From the NCBI RefSeq assembly GCF_900115145.1, contig NZ_FOVL01000002.1, positions 213,041-277,040 of the forward strand: a stretch of 64,000 bases of DNA, read 5' to 3'. The notes beneath the pieces are model-generated. The model saw only the letters and a program-made list of their open reading frames with translations. It was not told the DNA's origin and did not search any database. The position numbers were made by a program, and so were the translations under genes. Positions within the stretch are counted from its first letter, which is position 1. Each line of letters starts with the position of its first letter. Origin of the DNA: Salegentibacter flavus. Lineage in GTDB: Bacteria > Bacteroidota > Bacteroidia > Flavobacteriales > Flavobacteriaceae. This document shows, piece after piece, positions 37,830 through 48,243 of the stretch.

Positions 37830-39047
37830 TTATTTGAGGGTGACCTCAGAGTTCTCGAGGACTTTTTTTATGGCTGTAGATAGAATAATCACCCCTTTTT
37901 CGATACTATCTTTCGGCATATTTGAATAAGAAAGACGCAATCTGTCATCTTTCTTACTGGCGGGATCAAAGGTTCTTCCGGTTACAAATACTACCCCTTC
38001 CTTAACGGTTTCTTTAAACACATCTGTTGATTTAATATGGGCCGGTAATTTAAGCCAGATATAGAAACCTCCTTTTGGTTCATTCCAGGTAATTTCTTTC
38101 GGCATATAGGCTTCCAGATGTCTTTGAAGTAAATTTTTACGTTCTAGATATTCACTTCTTAAAAATTCTAAATACGGTTCCAGTTTATGTTGAGCTAAAA
38201 ACTCATTTGCTAAAATTTGCATAAAATTAGAAGTACAGGCATCCAATGCTTGTTTCACTGATTCTGCTTTTTCGAAAATTTCTTCAGAAGATAGCATATA
38301 GCCTAATCTAAAGCCCGGTCCAAGTATTTTTGAAAATGAACCTGTATAAATTATTTCCACATTCTTCACCCCAAATGATTTCATGGATCGGGTTAGCTGC
38401 TTTTCCTCTACCTCAAAATATAAATCACTATACGCATCATCCTCCAGCAGGATTATTCCTGTACCAGCCAAGACTTCCAACAACTCTTTTTTTCTTTTAG
38501 GGGTGTAAATGATACCGGCCGGATTATGATAATTCGGTGTAACATATAAAAACTTTGGCGTTCTATTTAAAGAATTAATTTTATCTTTTAATGCTTGTAT
38601 ATCTATACCATCTTTGTCAATAGGGATACTATGTATCTCGGCTCCAAAAGTTTCAAAAACCGATAAGGCTCCAACAAAACTGGGGTTTTCTGTCAATATA
38701 ATATCTCCTTCGTTTACAAATTCCTGAGTAATAATAGAAATGGCCTGAAGTGATCCGGTAGTGATTAAAATTTTATTATTACGTACTGCTAATCCCTTAT
38801 TTTCCAAATAGTTTTCGAGGGACTTGACCAAAGGAGGATATCCGGAGGTTGGACCATATTGAAAACATAATTTTTTAATGTCTTCAGGAAGGGAATTGTA
38901 AATAGCATCAATCTGTTTTAACGGGAACAAATCATTATTAGGCATCCCACCGGCAAATGAAATCATACTTTTTCCAGATGCCTGTTTCATTAATTGCTTA
39001 ATGTCCTCTGAATGCATGGAATTAACCGCATTTGAAAATGCATACAT
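37830..39047 (-). CDS. PLP-dependent aminotransferase, LysN/AADAT (MocR-like catalytic) group
   Basis: Fold-type I aminotransferase with the ISFAGGMPNNDLFP opening typical of the 2-aminoadipate/aromatic aminotransferase (LysN, ARO8, AADAT) group. The PLP lysine is in YTGSFSKILGPGFRLGY near 237; YVTPNYHNPAGI near 175 and LLEDDAY near 206 complete the site. It has 405 residues and lacks the N-terminal GntR helix-turn-helix of MocR regulators, so it is an enzyme. It is divergent from the acyl-CoA synthetase gene (121-base gap) and convergent with iorB. The context suggests aromatic amino acids. Confidence 0.87.
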   Translation of the reverse strand: MYAFSNAVNSMHSEDIKQLMKQASGKSMISFAGGMPNNDLFPLKQIDAIYNSLPEDIKKLCFQYGPTSGYPPLVKSLENYLENKGLAVRNNKILITTGSLQAISIITQEFVNEGDIILTENPSFVGALSVFETFGAEIHSIPIDKDGIDIQALKDKINSLNRTPKFLYVTPNYHNPAGIIYTPKRKKELLEVLAGTGIILLEDDAYSDLYFEVEEKQLTRSMKSFGVKNVEIIYTGSFSKILGPGFRLGYMLSSEEIFEKAESVKQALDACTSNFMQILANEFLAQHKLEPYLEFLRSEYLERKNLLQRHLEAYMPKEITWNEPKGGFYIWLKLPAHIKSTDVFKETVKEGVVFVTGRTFDPASKKDDRLRLSYSNMPKDSIEKGVIILSTAIKKVLENSEVTLK

Positions 39048-39168
39048 ATCCTTATGGTTTAACTATCTTATCAAAGCAACAAAAATTTAATTAAACAAAA
39101 TGTGATGGCGATCAGCTAAAAAGCCTTTTTTAATATTTTACTTTACAAGTATAAAATCCTCATCTTGT

Positions 39169-41223
39169 ATGCTTCACTCAAAATTAATTCATCCTAAAAG
39201 TATCGTGATTGTTGGAGGGTCTGATAATATACATAGTCCCGGTGGCAGGGTCCTCAAAAATCTAATCGATCATAAATTTAAAGGACAATTATTTGTAGTA
39301 AACCCAAAAAAGGAGGTTGTTCAGGGGGTGACCTCTTATAATGATATCAGTGATGTTCCCCAAGTAGATTTAGCCATAATCGCGATCTCAGTAAAATATG
39401 TCTATGAAGCCGTTAAAGTTCTTACGCAACACAAAAACACTAGAGGCTTTATTATTTTTTCAGCAGGTTTTAGTGAAAAGGACCAAAATGGGGAACAATT
39501 AGAAAAAAACATTGTTAGATTAATCAATGATGCAGGTGGAAGCTTATTAGGTCCTAATAATATTGGATTGATTAATAAACATTATACCGGAGTTTTTACT
39601 ACACCCATCCCTAAACTTGATGAAAAAGGAGTTGATTTTGTTTCCGGTTCCGGTGCAACCGCAGTTTTCACTATTGAAGCTGCAAAAAATATGGGGCTCA
39701 CCTTTTCCAGTATTTATACCGTAGGGAATAGTGCTCAAATAGGGGTGGAGGAGATTTTGGAATATTTGGACGAATCTTTTGAAAAGGAATCAAGTTCAAA
39801 AGTAAAGCTATTGTATATTGAAAGCATTAAGAGCCCACTCAAGTTTTTAAAACATACCACTTCCTTAATACGCAAAGGTTGCAAAATAGCGGCTATAAAA
39901 GCCGGTAGTTCTGAAGCAGGAAACAGGGCGGCTTCCTCACATACCGGTGCAATAGCCAATTCTGATCTTTTTATAGATACACTGTTTAGAAAAGCCGGAA
40001 TAATACGTTGCTATGGCAGAAATGAACTTATTACTGTTGCAGGAATACTCCTGCAGAAAGAAATTAAAGGAAAGAATATAGCAATCATTACCCATGCCGG
40101 AGGACCTGCCGTAATGCTTACAGATGTATTGTCTAAGAATGGAATAAATATACCTCCATTAGAAGGAAAGGACGTCGAAATTTTGTTAAGCCAATTATTT
40201 GACGGGTCCTCCGTTTCTAATCCAATTGATTTTTTAGCAACGGGCAATGCTCAGCAATTAGATGCCATTATTGAGTACTGTGAAAATTCTTCTGAAATTG
40301 ATGCCATGGCAGTTATTTTTGGGAGTCCGGGCTTAATAGCTGTAGATGATGTATATGAAATACTAAATGAGAAAATCAAGACGTCTAAAAAACCGGTCTA
40401 TGCCATCTTACCATCGGTGGTGAATGTAAAAAACGAAATTAAACAGTTTTTAAAGAAAGGGAATATTGCATTTTCTGATGAGGTTTTATTTGGAAATGCC
40501 TTAGCAAAGGTGATTAATCGCCCAATGGCTAGTGATAATAATAAAGATACCGACTTTAAATTTTTCCAAAGAACAAGAAAATTAATAGAGGGGCTACCCA
40601 ATGGATACATGCCGACAGAATCTGCCATTAAATTATTGGATTATGCAGGCGTAAATTTTGCCACTCCGTTTCATGTTAAGAATAAAACGGAACTACACAC
40701 GGTTTCAAAATCAATTACCTATCCTGTAGTTCTCAAAGTTGAGGGGCCCTTGCACAAATCTGATGTGGGGGGTGTTATTTTAAATATTTCCAATGAAACC
40801 GAATTATATGACGGCTTCCACAAATTGATGCAAATTGAAGGGGCTACTTCTGTTATAATCCAGCCAATGTTAACAGGGATGGAACTTTTCATTGGTGCAA
40901 AAAAGGAAACCAATTATCCTCACGTTATTTTATGTGGGTTGGGAGGTATTTTTGTGGAAGTTTTAAAAGATGTAAGTGCCGTAATGACCCCTGTTTCAAA
41001 TGAGGATGCCATTAAAATGATATCTGATCTGAAAGCTTATCCAATATTAGAAGGTGTAAGAGGGCAAAACGGTATTAATATCCAATTGTTTGCTGAAATT
41101 ATTGTGAAAATTTCGAAGCTGTTGGACGTGGTGCCGGAAATCGCAGAATTAGACCTCAATCCTCTAATTGCTACCCAAAAAGACTTAACCGCTGTGGATG
41201 TAAGAATTCGTTTAGAAAAATAG
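39169..41223 (+). CDS. ADP-forming acyl-CoA synthetase (acetate--CoA ligase type), fused alpha-beta
   Basis: Converts an acyl-CoA + ADP + Pi into the acid, CoA and ATP by substrate-level phosphorylation. The N-terminal CoA-binding Rossmann domain (HPKSIVIVGGSDN at 8-20) is followed by succinyl-CoA ligase-like domains with the phosphohistidine H258 in AASSHTGAIANSD, and by a C-terminal ATP-grasp domain (about 465-684; PVVLKVEGPLHKSDVGGV). Archaea often encode alpha and beta separately; here they are one chain of 684 residues. Next to iorAB it would use the aryl-acetyl-CoA made by them. Confidence 0.9.
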   Translation: MLHSKLIHPKSIVIVGGSDNIHSPGGRVLKNLIDHKFKGQLFVVNPKKEVVQGVTSYNDISDVPQVDLAIIAISVKYVYEAVKVLTQHKNTRGFIIFSAGFSEKDQNGEQLEKNIVRLINDAGGSLLGPNNIGLINKHYTGVFTTPIPKLDEKGVDFVSGSGATAVFTIEAAKNMGLTFSSIYTVGNSAQIGVEEILEYLDESFEKESSSKVKLLYIESIKSPLKFLKHTTSLIRKGCKIAAIKAGSSEAGNRAASSHTGAIANSDLFIDTLFRKAGIIRCYGRNELITVAGILLQKEIKGKNIAIITHAGGPAVMLTDVLSKNGINIPPLEGKDVEILLSQLFDGSSVSNPIDFLATGNAQQLDAIIEYCENSSEIDAMAVIFGSPGLIAVDDVYEILNEKIKTSKKPVYAILPSVVNVKNEIKQFLKKGNIAFSDEVLFGNALAKVINRPMASDNNKDTDFKFFQRTRKLIEGLPNGYMPTESAIKLLDYAGVNFATPFHVKNKTELHTVSKSITYPVVLKVEGPLHKSDVGGVILNISNETELYDGFHKLMQIEGATSVIIQPMLTGMELFIGAKKETNYPHVILCGLGGIFVEVLKDVSAVMTPVSNEDAIKMISDLKAYPILEGVRGQNGINIQLFAEIIVKISKLLDVVPEIAELDLNPLIATQKDLTAVDVRIRLEK

Positions 41224-41231
41224 ATTTCCTC

Positions 41232-42446
41232 TTATCTATATAAAAGTAACCATCGATTACCCGCACTTTGAATAGTAAACACCTCATTAGAATTAATTTG
41301 GTTTATCTGGATGTCCGTTTGGATATCCCAGAGCTGAAAACTCTCTTGAAAATTCAAAGTTTTGGTAGAAATACCCGGCAATCCAATTAATATTATGATC
41401 CGTCCCTTATTGGCAGAAGCCGAAGGCATATTAATTCCCGATACGTTATTATTAATTCTTAAGGTATAAGTCTCATTTGGAATATCATAATTGCCCGTGG
41501 CACTTGTTGTCGAGGTGTAAACCTTATGTCCACTATTTTTCCATTTAACTTCTCCGTTCTTTTCAGCCATTAATACCTGCCCTTCCGTACCCCGAACATC
41601 AGGTAAAACGTAATCACTAACCGGATTACTCCCAATCCCGACCCGACCTGCAAAATAGCCGGCATATACATCTGAACTGCTATTCCCTTCCGCTTTTGCG
41701 TAAATTCCATAGATAATGCCCCTGCCGGTTGGTTCTCCTATTTCAGTATAAATTCCGTAATTATGACTGGTAGCTCCTTCTGTTCTCCCTACCGAATTAT
41801 AAATTCCATAAATATCCGATCCGCTGGCACCCTGGGAGGTTGTATTATAAATACCATATCGTTCTCAACCACCATCACCGGTTACATGATTTTTAATTCC
41901 GTATTTTATCGCATTGGTTTTACTGCTGTTCTTGACTTCTATTCCATAAGTGTTTCGGGTAACTTCCGAATTACTGTTGACCACTTCAATTCCTTTTTTA
42001 ATATCCAAATCTTTTCCGGGATTTATCGCTATTTGAAGTTTACTGACAATTTGTTCGGTTCCTATTCCAATATTTCCTTTTCTGAAGATAGGTTCATCTA
42101 TGTTTCCCGGACTCTCCAGGGTATTTTCTTTGTAGAAATTAGCAGACTTTGCATCTGAAACAATAGATTTCCATTCTGCATCCGGATTATACCAGTAATA
42201 AAAGCCAGCCGGAAAATTCGGGAGATCATTACTTAGGTAGATTAACATCCCGTGCTGGACTGGACCCGGGTTGACAGTGGGAAAACTGTTTACCCGTGGA
42301 ATTAAAAGCCCATCGATATTTTCCGGATTAGAGGGATTGGAAGCCACAATATCAAGTTGTGCTCCGGGAGAAGTGGTGCCTACGCCTACCTGCGATAATA
42401 CGAGGAAAGGCGAGAAAAATACAATGAAGAGAACTGTCCATTTCAT
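41232..42446 (-). pseudogene. Secreted YGI-repeat protein interrupted by an in-frame TGA
   Basis: A 404-codon frame, open except for one TGA at 41865-41867 (codon 194). The N-terminus is a signal peptide (about 1-18) followed by VGVGTTSPGAQLDI, common in flavobacterial surface proteins with tail-fibre-like architecture. On both sides of the stop the same short repeats continue in the same frame (RNTYGIE, AIKYGIK, then stop, ERYGIYN, DIYGIYN, HNYGIYT, IIYGIYA). The C-terminal part ends GNRWLLLYR-stop. CGA to TGA is the simplest origin. Function unknown. Confidence 0.8.
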
Positions 42447-42555
42447 CTCTGAATGAATTTGGTGAAAGTTCGCTAAAGTGTAATGGAGAATTTAAAAATA
42501 GACCAATTTAACAGAAAGCTTATCTCCTTACAAAATTTACGGGGAAACCCTGATA

Positions 42556-44559
42556 TCAGGCCTTTTCCTTTGCTTTTTTCTGTAGGGCCTTTATTTCATC
42601 CCGTAATCTGGCTGCTCCCATAAAATCAAGGTCTTTTGCTGCGGCCTCCATAGCCTTGCGCTTTTCCCTTATTTTTTTGTCAAGTTCAGGTTTGGTGAGA
42701 TAGGCCATTTCAGCTTCCGCGGCTTTGGTTGTGATAGGTTTTTCATAATCGTATACATCCAGCTTCTGCTTTACCAGCGCACTATTGATCTTTTTGACCA
42801 GCGGAGTAGGGGTGATATTATGTTCTTTATTGTACGCAATTTGCTTTTCCCGGCGATAAGCGGTTTGGTCTATGGTCTTTTGCATACTGGCAGTTATTTT
42901 ATCAGCATAAAGAATAGCCCTTCCGTCTACGTGACGGGCCGCACGCCCAACGGTTTGGGTCAGGGAACGGTTACTTCGAAGAAAACCTTCTTTATCAGCA
43001 TCAATAATGGCTACCAGGGACACTTCAGGTAGATCCAGACCTTCCCGGAGAAGGTTAACTCCAATGAGAACATCAAAGATGCCTTTTCGCAGGTCCTGCA
43101 TAATTTCCACCCGCTCTAAAGTATCCACGTCAGAATGTATGTAACGACAGCGGATATCAATTCGGGTTAAATATTTTGTGAGTTCCTCTGCCATTCGTTT
43201 GGTTAGCGTGGTCACAAGAATGCGTTCATCTTTTTCTACGCGAACATGAATTTCCTCAACCAAATCATCGATCTGGTTTAAACTTGGTCTGACTTCAATT
43301 ACCGGATCCAGCAAACCGGTTGGACGTATAACCTGCTCCACATAAACTCCTTCCGATTTCTGAAGTTCGTAATCGGCAGGCGTGGCGCTAACATAAATTA
43401 CCTGATTTTGTATAGCTTCAAATTCTTCAAATTTCAAAGGTCTGTTGTCCATGGCTGCAGGCAGTCTGAACCCATAATCTACCAGGGTTTCCTTTCTGGA
43501 GCGGTCACCGCCATACATGGCGTGTACCTGGGGGATGGTCACGTGACTCTCGTCTACTACCATTAAATAATCATCGGGAAAATAATCCAAAAGACAGAAA
43601 GGACGCGTACCGGGTTTTCTGCCGTCCAGGTATCTTGAATAATTTTCAATTCCGGAACAATAACCCAGTTCCCGTATCATCTCAAGGTCAAAATTGGTTC
43701 TTTCGTCAAGTCGTTTCGCTTCTAAATGTTTCCCAATATCCCTAAAGTAATCTACTTGTTTAACCAGGTCATCCTGGATCTGGTGAATTGCACCCTGGAG
43801 TACATCAGGGGAAGTCACAAACATATTTGCGGGATATATATTCAACCGTTCATATTTTTCGATCAGATCATTGGTGCCGGGATCGAAAGCTTCAATTTCT
43901 TCAATTTCATCTCCAAAAAAATGTATTCGGAAAGCGTTATCAGCATAACTTGGGTAAACATCTACGGTATCTCCTTTTATCCTGAAATTTCCATGAGAGA
44001 ATTCAGCTTCTGTGCGGGAGTACAGACTCTGTACCAGCCTATGAAGTAATTTTGTACGGGAAATTTTCATATCCCTTTCAATCGAAACAACATTTTTACG
44101 GAATTCTACCGGGTTTCCGATACCATACAAACAGGAAACCGAAGCCACTACCAGCACATCCCTTCTTCCGCTTAATAAGGAAGAAGTTGTACTAAGCCTC
44201 ATTTTTTCGATCTCTTCGTTAATCGAAAGATCTTTTTCTATATAGGTGCCCGAAGAAGGAATAAAAGCTTCAGGCTGATAATAATCATAATAACTCACAA
44301 AATACTCCACCGCGTTATCGGGAAAAAATTCCTTGAATTCTGAATAAAGCTGGGCGGCCAGGGTCTTGTTGTGTGCGAGTACCAGGGTAGGTTTTTGTAC
44401 TTCCTGAATTACATTGGCTACAGAAAAGGTTTTCCCAGATCCCGTTACTCCAAGCAGGGTTTGATACTGGTCATTATTATTAATCCCACTTACCAGTTTT
44501 TCAATCGCTTTAGGCTGGTCACCGGTAGGTTTGTAATCTGATTGTATATTAAATTTCAT
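42556..44559 (-). CDS. uvrB: Excinuclease ABC subunit B
   Basis: DNA-damage recognition helicase of nucleotide excision repair. Walker A GVTGSGKTF is near 38-46, the beta-hairpin region YYDYYQPEAFIPSSGTYIEK near 90-109, the helicase motif DESHVTIPQ near 340, and the C-terminal UVR coiled coil at about 630-665 (KAMEAAAKDLDFMGAARLRD). Length of 667 is full. Confidence 0.97.
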   Translation of the reverse strand: MKFNIQSDYKPTGDQPKAIEKLVSGINNNDQYQTLLGVTGSGKTFSVANVIQEVQKPTLVLAHNKTLAAQLYSEFKEFFPDNAVEYFVSYYDYYQPEAFIPSSGTYIEKDLSINEEIEKMRLSTTSSLLSGRRDVLVVASVSCLYGIGNPVEFRKNVVSIERDMKISRTKLLHRLVQSLYSRTEAEFSHGNFRIKGDTVDVYPSYADNAFRIHFFGDEIEEIEAFDPGTNDLIEKYERLNIYPANMFVTSPDVLQGAIHQIQDDLVKQVDYFRDIGKHLEAKRLDERTNFDLEMIRELGYCSGIENYSRYLDGRKPGTRPFCLLDYFPDDYLMVVDESHVTIPQVHAMYGGDRSRKETLVDYGFRLPAAMDNRPLKFEEFEAIQNQVIYVSATPADYELQKSEGVYVEQVIRPTGLLDPVIEVRPSLNQIDDLVEEIHVRVEKDERILVTTLTKRMAEELTKYLTRIDIRCRYIHSDVDTLERVEIMQDLRKGIFDVLIGVNLLREGLDLPEVSLVAIIDADKEGFLRSNRSLTQTVGRAARHVDGRAILYADKITASMQKTIDQTAYRREKQIAYNKEHNITPTPLVKKINSALVKQKLDVYDYEKPITTKAAEAEMAYLTKPELDKKIREKRKAMEAAAKDLDFMGAARLRDEIKALQKKAKEKA

Positions 44560-44622
44560 AAATTTCTTTTGCTATAGCCCTTCCACATAAGCAATTATCA
44601 TACCTTTTAAAATCAAGAAATG

Positions 44623-47376
44623 CTATCTTTGTTCCCGCTTCAGGCTAAAGTGATCCTTGAATTCCCGGCCGTTTTCAAGGGTGATCTTAAACCAATAATC
44701 ATCAGAAGGCATATCGCTTCCATTATAGGTCCCGTTCCAACCAACTCCATCCGGGTCAAGTTCCTTTATCAGTTTTCCGTAGCGGTCAAAAATATGTATG
44801 CTTTTTATTCGATATTCTGGATCCTGAATTTGATATGGTTTCCAGCTATCGTTGTATCCATCATAGTTTGGAGTGAAAAATGACGGAAATCCAAAAACCA
44901 GGATCTCTTTTTCCACGATTTCACAATTATCGGTATTTCTCGCATAGATCACGTGGGGACCACCGGGCACATTCCGGAATACCGGACTGTCCTGAAAAGG
45001 GCCGTTCATATCATCCAAAGAAAAGGAGGTCGGAGTATCTGATGTGTAAATTACCCTAAGCGTACTTCTGTCTCCCTGGCTTTCAATTTCTATTTCCTGG
45101 ATCGAAGGGTTGGAGAGTTCAGCAACTTCAAAAGAGACAGTCCTTACGCAGCCAATATTGTTATCAATGATCTCTACGGAATAGGTGCCCGGCCCGGTTA
45201 TAGACAAATTTCTACCGATATTTCCATCCTCCCAGTAAAAGCTGAAATCGGCGTTACTGGCAAGCGTTATGTCAGGCGAAATTTCTAAAGGAAACGCTGA
45301 AGGGCAAACATTTAGTTGGGTTACCTGTTCCACCTCGGGAAATGGATTGACTTCCATCTCCATACTGCCAAATCCATAACAAATGTTTTGATGATCGGCA
45401 CGCAGGTAGAGCGTCCCCGCTTCAGAAATATACAGATCGGGTAGAGGGTTCTGTCCAATTGCCGCCATGTCCTCGTCTTCGTGAAAACTTATTTCAATCC
45501 CTGCAGGAAGATTAAGATCAGCGATTATATTTTGGCGTATTCTTTCCAGGTTGAATTCAGCTGTTCCGTCTCCCAGGTCACAACCCTGGGCGGGAACGGG
45601 GGAAAGATCTATAGTAGGCTTTGTTTTTAAAGTGACTTCAGCAATATCAAAGCATTCCGAGTTAAACTGATTGATCTTTGCGTAAACCACTTGTCCCGGG
45701 CTTTGGTTTGTGTAAAAATCATCAATGGCTTGTTGGTTCAAGGTGTCGTTCACCGCGGTTTGATAATCTTCATAAAAAAATGCCTGGGTGTTGGGGTTAT
45801 CGTAAGTCAAAGGATCTTTAGCCTGTTGAAGATTAAAGATCGCAATCCCATCGTTGGTATCTTCTCCCGTATCACATTGTACCAACTCATATTTATCCTT
45901 TATGGCGGGAACTTCAGCGATGAAAATTTCTTTTCGGATGGGGTCCAGGGCTTCTCCATCTATGTATTTCGTTAAGCTTACCACATAACTTCCTGGGGAA
46001 GCATAAGTATGTCTAGGTGCCTCGGCGGTTGAAGAATTTCCGTCTCCAAAATCCCATCCAACTGAATCGAAAGGTTCATCACTGGTTATGAAAAACTCAG
46101 TTTCATCACCAAGGCATAGATTTTTAAAGTCAAAATTTGTTAGAAATAAGGACTGTATAAAGGGTGGAAGCCCGAGTTTCACCACTCCTGGTCTTATACC
46201 TATACTGTTATGAGCGTAATTAACTGAATTGATTGCAGCTTCCGGATTCTTAATAACAGACATAAACCGATGCCTTTGTTCAAATACCGGATAACCTGCC
46301 CGGTAAATTCGTCCATCTATTGCCAATTGCAGAGCTCCGGCAACATTGTTAGTACTGGCTACGGTCTTACGGGAATTAGCAATATTACTACTCTCCAGAT
46401 CGTATTGGTAAAGATCGCTGTTTAATAAAACATCTTCCTGATTATAGATATTTGCGGTAACGTATAGCTTGGTTGACTTTGGTGAAAACTCTACGCCATA
46501 GGGATAGGAGTCTACCAGTAAAATCTGTTCATCGCTCACTTTTCCGGTTAAATTATCAAAGTTGTACAAGAATACTTTTCCCGATTTTTTAGTTCCGGTT
46601 CGGGGACTGCCCAGGGCAGTGGAGCTATTTACGGAAGCCATCATCTTTGCATCAGGGGAAATCTTCAAGTAACCAATGGCGGTAACGTTTATGTTATATT
46701 CATCCAGCCTGGGAGGAACCGAATTTGGTGTGGTGGAAACCACCGGGGTGGTATTCACCCCCTGGGCACTCACTTTGAAGGCAAGAAAACGATCTACGAA
46801 CTGGGTCACAACCCAAAATGAGCTTCCATCGGCGTGATTAACTGCGGAAATTTTTTCCGAATTCTTAAATTCATTTTCGGTAGCATCATTAGGATCATAA
46901 GTGATAAGATGAATGTTTTTTCTATTCGGCACTACATCTCCAAATCCGTTGTTTAGGGACATATCAATTTCGGTGTAGTTAACACCTTCTATGGGATCGT
47001 CTTCAATTTGATAATAATCGGGTTTATCTACCGTGAATATGTAATATTTGCCCGGGTTAGCCGGTTTGGGAATAATAATCGCCGATTGTGTGCTGGATAC
47101 ATTTCCTTTCAGGCCATAGCCATTAGGCATTCTATTGTGCTGCCGGTCGTATACCTGGATTCCATCGGTGTAAAAGAGCAAATTTCCTAATCGGTCTGAA
47201 ATTGTGGCGCATCCTTCTACGGTTTGAAGATTACCGGTTTGAGGAACAGGCACGCCGGTGTTGAAATCAAGCCCTGCCCTGTCACCAAAATACCAGTTGG
47301 CCGCTTCCCTTTGTGCCATTAAGGGCTGGGAAAGGGCAAGCGTAAGAATACAGAGCAAAAATAAGGAGAGCTTCAT
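44623..47376 (-). CDS. T9SS type B sorting-domain protein with PKD domain
   Basis: Cell-surface or secreted protein of 917 residues. Signal peptide at about 1-21; the N-terminal half (about 25-410) contains degenerate propeller-like segments (IFTVDKPDYYQIE, VNHADGSSFWVV, FSPKSTKLYVTAN). A PKD domain (VGWDFGDGNSSTAEAPRHTY) follows near 430-480. The C-terminal ~90 residues (FFTPNYDGYNDSWKPYQI, HIFDRYGKLIKEL, GWNGTYNG) are the gliding-motility-associated type B sorting domain read by the type IX secretion system. Probably an adhesin or matrix protein; no enzyme domain seen. Confidence 0.92.
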   Translation of the reverse strand: MKLSLFLLCILTLALSQPLMAQREAANWYFGDRAGLDFNTGVPVPQTGNLQTVEGCATISDRLGNLLFYTDGIQVYDRQHNRMPNGYGLKGNVSSTQSAIIIPKPANPGKYYIFTVDKPDYYQIEDDPIEGVNYTEIDMSLNNGFGDVVPNRKNIHLITYDPNDATENEFKNSEKISAVNHADGSSFWVVTQFVDRFLAFKVSAQGVNTTPVVSTTPNSVPPRLDEYNINVTAIGYLKISPDAKMMASVNSSTALGSPRTGTKKSGKVFLYNFDNLTGKVSDEQILLVDSYPYGVEFSPKSTKLYVTANIYNQEDVLLNSDLYQYDLESSNIANSRKTVASTNNVAGALQLAIDGRIYRAGYPVFEQRHRFMSVIKNPEAAINSVNYAHNSIGIRPGVVKLGLPPFIQSLFLTNFDFKNLCLGDETEFFITSDEPFDSVGWDFGDGNSSTAEAPRHTYASPGSYVVSLTKYIDGEALDPIRKEIFIAEVPAIKDKYELVQCDTGEDTNDGIAIFNLQQAKDPLTYDNPNTQAFFYEDYQTAVNDTLNQQAIDDFYTNQSPGQVVYAKINQFNSECFDIAEVTLKTKPTIDLSPVPAQGCDLGDGTAEFNLERIRQNIIADLNLPAGIEISFHEDEDMAAIGQNPLPDLYISEAGTLYLRADHQNICYGFGSMEMEVNPFPEVEQVTQLNVCPSAFPLEISPDITLASNADFSFYWEDGNIGRNLSITGPGTYSVEIIDNNIGCVRTVSFEVAELSNPSIQEIEIESQGDRSTLRVIYTSDTPTSFSLDDMNGPFQDSPVFRNVPGGPHVIYARNTDNCEIVEKEILVFGFPSFFTPNYDGYNDSWKPYQIQDPEYRIKSIHIFDRYGKLIKELDPDGVGWNGTYNGSDMPSDDYWFKITLENGREFKDHFSLKREQR

Positions 47377-47400
47377 TTTAATATTGTGTTCCCCAATGTA

Positions 47401-48243
47401 TTATAAATCCCGCTTCTTTAATAATTTATACGACAGAAAGACAAAAATAACCGTCCAACCCATTACGATAAGAAGGTCGGTGAAATGGACAGAATAATCT
47501 TTTTCAATATCAGAACCCATTTGAGAGGCAGCAGATTGCACGGCACCAAGTCGGCTTATGGGTTCTATTAGCAGGTTTCCCATAGCTTCTAAAGGGAAAA
47601 AACCGGCAATTTTATCGGCGATTTCTGAATCACGAAACAGACGCCATTTCATGATTCCGTAAGCGATATTTTCCAAAACCCACCAGATAAAGATAAACCC
47701 GAGGGCAAAAGCAGATCGTTTAATAAGCATTCCAGCGAACATACAGAAAGCAAAAAACCCTATGAGATTTATTAAATAGGCAAGAAGGTATTCCATATCT
47801 GAAAAGATGATGGAAACTTCGGTATAATCTGAAAAAGAAAGCCCCAGGATAAGGGATAGAATAAACAGAAAAAGAGTGGAGGCTAAAGAAAGAACCAGCA
47901 CGGTAAGAAATTTCGAACTTATAAATTCTTTTTTACTAAGACCATCTATCAAATTCTGTTTTAACGTACGGTTACTGTATTCATTGGAGATCATCGAGAC
48001 GATAACTATCGCCAGGAATAACTTCAGAAAGGAAGCGACATAGGCGTTGAAATGCCATATAAACGGGAAATTAAAAATTCCCTGATCTGCAACCCTAAAT
48101 TCCAGGCTTCCGAGGTTGAATTCTATTGACGCAATTAAAGCGATAAAACTTAGGAGAATAAAATAAGAAAATACGAGAATTTTGGCTGACCGGCTATATC
48201 TTAATTTATGAAATTCTATTTCTAATAATCGTAACATAATCAA
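47401..48243 (-). CDS. ABC-2 type transporter permease
   Basis: Six membrane helices in 280 residues. After the second helix comes SMISNEYSNRTLKQNLIDGL, the conserved cytosolic segment of ABC-2 permeases. It overlaps the ATPase gene by 4 bases, so the pair form one exporter. Substrate unknown. Confidence 0.88.
   Translation of the reverse strand: MIMLRLLEIEFHKLRYSRSAKILVFSYFILLSFIALIASIEFNLGSLEFRVADQGIFNFPFIWHFNAYVASFLKLFLAIVIVSMISNEYSNRTLKQNLIDGLSKKEFISSKFLTVLVLSLASTLFLFILSLILGLSFSDYTEVSIIFSDMEYLLAYLINLIGFFAFCMFAGMLIKRSAFALGFIFIWWVLENIAYGIMKWRLFRDSEIADKIAGFFPLEAMGNLLIEPISRLGAVQSAASQMGSDIEKDYSVHFTDLLIVMGWTVIFVFLSYKLLKKRDL

Noticed and set aside
41865..41867. Selenocysteine or recoded TGA in the YGI-repeat protein
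   Set aside because: The residue falls in a Gly-rich linker between repeats, not a redox site, and Bacteroidetes use TGA as stop; mutation or sequencing error is simpler.
44619..44626. TATCTTTG as a rightward promoter
   Set aside because: No gene follows on the plus strand; both neighbours (uvrB and the T9SS protein) are on the minus strand.
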